Source: Deroplatys truncata
Lineage: Eukaryota; Arthropoda; Insecta; Mantodea; Mantidae
NCBI GenBank assembly: GCA_030765065.1
Contig: CM060989.1
Coordinates: 36,943,501 to 37,007,500, forward strand
Length of the DNA: 64,000 bases
Direction of reading: 5' to 3'
Both the position numbers and the translations under genes were made by a program. The first letter of the stretch is position 1; the number at the start of each line of letters is the position of its first letter. Positions 59,010-64,000 of the stretch are shown piece by piece. The notes below the pieces were generated by a model. The model did no database searches and had not been told where the DNA came from. It saw only the letters and a program-made list of their open reading frames with translations.

Positions 59010-59180
59010 TCTGATGTGTTGCACTCAGATGACTTGTACAAACTATTTTTACAAATGCTTATTTTGCATCTACTTCAAGTAAATCGAGATAAACATTTGC
59101 AGAAATTATCTTACTGCTAATTGTCTTTAGTTGTAAGGGGAATATGGAAATACAGTAAGTAGGTTTTAAGCGATAGTCAC
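59010..59180 (-). repeat. Partial copy of the 0.9-kb repeat
   Basis: Minus-strand fragment covering the 3' end of the unit. GTCTGATGTGTTGCACTCAG at the left end is followed by matches to the TAAGCGATAGTCA region at about 59169. It is strongly diverged and truncated. Confidence 0.7.
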
Positions 59181-61815
59181 ATTTCTGACACATGAAGTAA
59201 TATAATGTTAATGTTATTTGTGTATGTGTTTACTCAACATGGTGAAGCCATCTTGTGACGTGATTCATTTGTTAGGTTTGTTAGCTCCATCTGGTGTTAG
59301 CAGTTTGCGGCAGTATTAGTTTTTGTTTGAAAAAATGCTACTGTTATTTTTATTTAATTTTGGTTCTCTGTCCTCCGGCTAGCTATTATCCTTTTGGTCA
59401 AGCACTTCTCTTTATACAGGTTGTGTAAACGGAAAGGAATCTTTTATCCAAAGATAAAACTGATGAAGAAATTTGTTTTACACTTTTATTGTCGAACATG
59501 TTAACTATCACATTTACACATTGATCTTGACACTCGCCAAACTGAAACTGTTATAACAACTTATTTACTGATCATTCTTAATTTGCGTACTTCAATCTTT
59601 TTGTATAATTAACTTTATAACACTTGGGATTTTTCATAACTCTGATACGCGTAACTTGCGAATCGATAGCCGACGTGTAATATTTCTGCTGGACTGAAGG
59701 CGACGTGTATCATACAAATATTTTCGACGAACTGGCGGGAATGCGACGTGTAGTGTTCAAAGAATTTTGATGAACTGGGAGCAATCTACCTCTGACTTGG
59801 CTCTTTATTTATACTCATACACCCCGATATGCCTAAAGATTATAACTGAGCTGCAATTGGCTAATAAAACGCGCCAACATTAGCATCTATTTTTATATCC
59901 AATGAAAATTATGAATACATATGCTCTAGGGAAATGTTCCAGAAGATTCTAAATGAAAAACGCGCCAATATTACGTAACTTCCTCGTTTCCAATAATGAT
60001 AAACAGCTCACCCCCTCGCTGCATTATTGCACGCTATTATTGTCAGTTTCAATAAGGCAGTATAAACTTACTTCTCAACAATAATTACAATCAATAAACA
60101 TCTTAAATCAATGTCACATAATAATGCATATTCATACTGTAATCATTCTTTACATTTAAATAATTTATGATACAAATTACTGCATCACACATCATCTTAC
60201 TACTTACTGATTATGCAATGGAGTACACCAACAAACTTTACCCACGCTCTTTATCTCATACTCATTTAGCTACTTCTGCATTGCCTTGTGAGATTCCATT
60301 GGCCACATTTCTTTTCCTTAAGTTGGCAATCACCAGTTACAATATGTGCGCCATTACATAGCAGACAACAGGGGTTCTTTTCATTTTTCAAAAAAAAAAG
60401 GTATTTCTGAATGATTTTTGAACACCGCATACCTCGCAACTACAGCATAATGTCAAAAAATGAATGTTCAGTAATTTTCATAACCCTTCGAAGCTTCTAC
60501 CCAGATAAGGAATAATGTCCACATATTTCAAATGCAAAATGTTGCATACTGCCACTGCACAGTTGGTCACGCTGTGCACAGCAGCTGATTCAATGGGAGC
60601 AACGAGCAATGTTACTCTCTCTACTTTACTCAAAGAGCAACCAGTTGGTGACGCCTGCTTTAGTAGAACACACAGCTAGCACGATTAGCATATGATGCAC
60701 CAACAGATATTTCGCCAATGAAAAATGTTGCCCTTTTGTGAAATTTGTCATCATGCATTTGAAAGCTGAGAAACTAGACAAGGGGAACATTGATAACAAC
60801 TATTTCGTCATGAAAATATTTTAATTATTTCTGAAATCTGTCAGTGCTATTAGTATGAGGTCAATTGAAAATTTGATGAGAGTGAATGGAAATAAGAAGT
60901 GAATTTGATTTTTACTATTTATATTATTATTTTTCCAAAACTGAATTTTCTAATATTGCTTTTTCTTAACCATTTTTCCTAATAAAATTTTTTGAAACCA
61001 GTTTTTCTAATATTTTTATTTGTGTTTTATAGGAAGGAGTAGGAGAAATGCAGTACTGTGAATGTAATTATAGTTATATGAGTTTAACACACATACTAAC
61101 CCTAAGACTAACCTCTTGTTAAATTTAGAAATGACAGGATCCTGTGGTTTATCTGCAGTCTGTTATAGTCTGTCTGCCTCCACTGTACCCTACTCATTTT
61201 TGTAAGCATTCGTGCAAAGTAAAACTGTTAAAACTATTATATCGATAAATAATGTGAATTTCTCTCTTGACTAAAATAAATGTAGCAAAAAGGACTGTTG
61301 ACAAAATGTCCATAATCATACTGCCCAATGGTCAAACTATTGTAGACTGATTGTCTGTTGGCATACTGCTGTTTGATGAAATATCCTGGAAGTGCCAGCA
61401 CAGATGTTGATCACTTAGGAAGGTAAGCTAATGCAAGTTTAGAAAAATAATGATCTCCCAGCCACACACCGTTCTAGATATTACGGTAAAACTCTAAAGA
61501 TTGTCGAGTCATTTGTAACACTGACTTCACTTACTTTGAATGAATGAATTTGAACTTATTTCACTTCCATTATACATGAACTGTTTTAACTCTCTAAAAC
61601 TATCTCCATTACATATAAATGTACCAACTCTTCCTTTCTAATATATAATATATATACTTGAGTTGCACCTTGTGCAAATATAGTAAACACTGTGGTTATT
61701 AACACATTATACACCAGGTTCCTACCTATCTACATGTAAAACACACTTATTTATTAAATATACCAATTTACTTGATAGGCATCCTTGCAAAATATACAGA
61801 TTTATAATTTTGAAA
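59181..61815. other. NUP98 intron 4, unassigned, possible decayed repeat at 59.4-60.0 kb
   Basis: The 59400-60050 stretch has repeated AACGCGCCAA (two copies about 80 bp apart) and CGACGTGTA motifs (59672, 59702, 59748). It looks like regulatory or end sequence of an unidentified element. The rest is plain AT-rich intron. No protein or RNA gene is supported. Confidence 0.4.
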
Positions 61816-62251
61816 TTCCTCTCTTATATTTTTGTTTAGTCTTTCCTAATAATCTACCTAATTTTATAATCTCTTCTGTATTTTTAAGCTTTCCAATTCT
61901 CATTTTAATTATTGGTCTCGGTAAATTCAACCACCCAACTGGTATCCATTGATCTCTCATTGTTTAATTTCATTATAATCTAAAATAAAATGTAGGTCAT
62001 TCTCCATTTCCCCACATAATGGACATTTCTGTGGATCCATTCCCCTTAACTTCATTGTTCCAGATTTAAACCACGCCCACCCTTCGCTTTCCAATTTATT
62101 GCATACTTCAATATACTTTTCCCTGTCCCAATCTTTTTTAATTTGCCTGTACAAAACCAAGGTTCTTTTGTCCCTAATACTGCTAAAGATATCTTGTATA
62201 TTGACATCCTCAACTCTCTCTCTGATTTCCTTCCAGAACCTTCCTCCTAAT

Positions 62252-62254
<3 letters not shown>

Positions 62255-62302
<48 letters not shown>
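62255..62302. repeat. (TC)n microsatellite inside the LINE reading frame
   Basis: About 48 bases of TC, which on the minus strand keep the LINE frame open as alternating Arg-Glu. The length is variable by nature. Confidence 0.95.
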
Positions 62303-62308
<6 letters not shown>

Positions 62309-62511
62309 TTCCCCATACCTATTTCCTCAATAATCTTTTGTACAGATAAGGCCCAATTACCAGGCACTGGCAATTTCTCTTGCATAATCATACATTGCTT
62401 TACAATATTCTGGTCATCCAAAGCTCTAACCCGATACCAAAACTTATCAATCTTTCAATTATTAACCCTTTACTTTCTGATCTCCCTACTTCCAACAATG
62501 TTACTCCCTTT

Positions 62512-62653
62512 TTTTTTTTAAAATAGAGTGTTGAGGGTTGTTACACTACATCACTATAAAGTGACTTATAGTGATGTAGTGTAACAACCCTCAACTCTCT
62601 ATTTTAAATTATGACACATCACTGTTACTAGCTTCTAAATCTTCAAAATTAGT
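62512..62653 (-). mobile_element. 142-bp retroposed hairpin with oligo(A) and 16-bp target duplication
   Basis: Perfect direct repeats CAATGTTACTCCCTTT at 62496-62511 and 62654-62669 flank it; the duplicated target is LINE sequence. On the minus strand the insert starts ACTAATTTTGAAGATTTAGA, then forms a hairpin (arms 62608-62566 and 62559-62517, 43 nt each, one mismatch, 6-nt loop). It ends in an oligo(A) of eight or more bases next to the duplication. Target duplication plus 3' oligo(A) indicates reverse transcription by LINE machinery of a short RNA with a 3' hairpin. The parental gene is unknown; no A/B boxes are evident. Confidence 0.85.
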
Positions 62654-62986
62654 CAATGTTACTCCCTTTGGTGATGCTGCTGGTAAAGCCAAAATTATTG
62701 ACCAAAACTTGTAAATATTAATTCCACTCCTTGCCACCCTTGATCATATCCCCAAACCTCAATCCCATAGAGCATTTTGGCTTCCACTATTGCCTTATAC
62801 ACTCTTTCTAACCATTTGATTTGTATACCTGGTATTTTAAATACACATGCTCTTATCTCCTTCGTAGCAATTTTACCTTTAGCTAAAACTGCTTTCTTTT
62901 GATCATGCCAACTTCCATTACTACTTAACTGAACCCCCAAATACTCCATTTTTCTTACTATAGCTATTTCCTGTCCTTCCACAGTT

Positions 62987-63097
62987 ACTTAAAATTTGAT
63001 TTTGGAACATGTTTCGGAAGCAATTGCTTCTATGAGTAAGGCTGAAGTTGCAAGCAATTGCTTCCGAAACACGTTTCAAAATCAAATTTTAATAAGT
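62987..63097. repeat. Second long hairpin, arms 62987-63029 and 63052-63097
   Basis: The left arm includes AAAATTTGATTTTGGAACAT and GTTTCGGAAGCAATTGCTT. The right arm is the inverse with two mismatches and a 3-base bulge; the loop is about 22 nt. It sits exactly at the upstream edge of the LINE homology (minus-strand VTVEGQ). A fold-back insertion or the end of another element is likely. No clear target duplication. Confidence 0.85.
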
Positions 63098-64000
63098 GAA
63101 GTTATTGCTACAACTTAACAATCTTTCATTATTGTTTCACCTCACTGTTTTCAACTTCTAACTTCCAAGTTAATTATTGAAAAATTTAATTTTAATGGCA
63201 GTGGCATATATGATTGTAATAGTTCCACTTCAACAAAAATAGGGACTTATAGAAGCAACAAGGACTTGAGAAAAAGCGTATAAAATTCCAGGAATTTTGA
63301 CGTGTTCACAATTTCTAAAAATGAATTGAAGATTTGGAAATAGTGAACCAGATTGGACTGTGATCAGGTAAGGTATTGAGTTTGCTTAACATCTCACGCG
63401 CAAAAAGTTAAAACCACCCTCAGTATCCCATTGTCTTATTCCTTTGATCATCTCTAGTGTCTATATGACCTAGAAAGATGAATTTCCTGCCTTTTATTTA
63501 CTTTCTGAATTAATGTAATTAATGAGTGTGTGTGATGATAGTGCAGTGAAATGTGTGAGTGCTGATTTTTTTGATCATCTCTGCTTGATGGGAGCAAGAT
63601 GCAACTATCTATATTGAAAGTAACAACTAATATACAGTAGAATCTCGTTAGTATGTTTTTGCAGGGACCTAAGGATTTGGACGTCATAGGCGGGAAAACA
63701 TGTTAATGAAAATACAAAATCTGCAATTTAAGAACATAGTTATGTAATAAAATCTAATAATTACTGTCTCCATGGACAATTGAAATCGATTTTGAGTACA
63801 ATTTCATACTGAATACAATCCGTGTTTCCATGTTAAATTCAATATGTGTTCAAATGGATTTGAATACACAAAGCCTGAGAATAAATAATTCAAGCTTTTA
63901 TGTTGGTCAACTTGGATTTTTGAGATTATGAATGTCTTTGAGAAAATAAATTGCAAATTATGGAAGCAACATTAGTGGCTTTGCTGTGTGTTTTATTACA
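63098..64000. other. NUP98 intron 4 to the right edge; possible pogo-like end at about 63634
   Basis: AT-rich intron. TACAGTAGAATCTCGTTAGT at about 63633-63652 resembles a pogo-superfamily transposon terminus, whose other end would lie beyond the window. Otherwise nothing supported. Confidence 0.4.

Larger units (their letters stand above)
61818..62985 (-). pseudogene. LINE ORF2 C-terminal half with zinc-knuckle, carrying later insertions
   Basis: The minus strand from 62982 reads VRKMEYLGVQLSSNGSW, KWLERVYKAIVEAKMLYGI and EVWGYDQGW. After an insertion at 62512-62653 the frame 62421-61957 gives KLPVPGNWALSVQKIIEEIG, a run of Arg-Glu from a (GA)n tract, VEDVNIQDIFSSIRDKRTL and the cysteine/histidine motif CPLCGEMENDLHFILD. 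One frameshift later it ends RDQWIPVGWLNLPRP and KYKRGISKL, stop. This is the thumb and C-terminal zinc-knuckle of a LINE related to 16395-17450. Confidence 0.8.

Noticed and set aside
1..64000. CRISPR arrays, bacterial operons, integrated virus genes or anti-phage-like systems
   Set aside because: No direct-repeat/spacer array, no prokaryotic gene organisation and no recognisable viral genes. The repeats are eukaryotic transposons and microsatellites.

Overview
The window is eukaryotic and almost certainly from an insect with a large, AT-rich, transposon-laden genome. The evidence is GT-AG introns of 4 to 12 kb, irritans-type mariners, tRNA-derived SINEs, DUF4817-type transposases and several non-LTR retrotransposon families. 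A cockroach or termite (Blattodea) is my best guess from overall repeat character, but that is inference, not proof. No bacterial, CRISPR or viral operon-like content is present.

Only two host genes are supported, and both run off the window. On the minus strand, three coding exons (9681-9593, 4688-4494, 248-14) join in frame into the N-terminal 173 residues of a BARD1 homologue: a RING finger, a short basic linker, and the start of the ankyrin repeats. On the plus strand, four coding exons (29541-29595, 34217-34426, 43659-43901, 51782-52123) join in frame into the N-terminal 283 residues of nucleoporin NUP98 (NUP98-96): FG/GLFG repeats followed by the GLEBS motif that binds RAE1. The two genes are head to head, with about 19.9 kb between start codons. 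BARD1 acts with BRCA1 in homologous recombination and NUP98 in nuclear transport. Nothing here links them functionally beyond adjacency.

The rest is a layered transposon record. BARD1 introns (0.25-9.6 kb) hold mariner-like and DUF4817 transposase relics, LINE fragments, a SINE, and a reverse transcriptase/RNase H LINE broken by a nest of inverted and tandem repeats. The intergenic stretch (9.7-29.5 kb) holds LINE relics, an irritans mariner split by a SINE with a clean 12-bp target duplication, a Penelope-like GIY-YIG fragment, a LINE split by a 0.9-kb repeat, and long unassigned AT-rich sequence.

NUP98 introns hold a 4.2-kb piggyBac-like element flanked by TTAA (29743-33970), a DDE transposase relic, a palindromic fold-back transposon (38242-39249), a Tigger/pogo relic with both ends (40357-43031), a second mariner, a 5'-truncated LINE with a 348-codon open frame (47012-48058), and two internally deleted copies of one TIR transposon in opposite orientation. 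Further on come an inverted repeat with a hammerhead-like core (52719-53163) and a LINE relic (61.8-63.0 kb) carrying two hairpin insertions. One of these is a 142-bp retroposed RNA-like hairpin with oligo(A) and a perfect 16-bp target duplication.

I found no convincing new protein-coding system. The observations most worth a second look are the retroposed hairpin, the fold-back element, the piggyBac-like element with its duplicated module, and the hammerhead-like inverted repeat.
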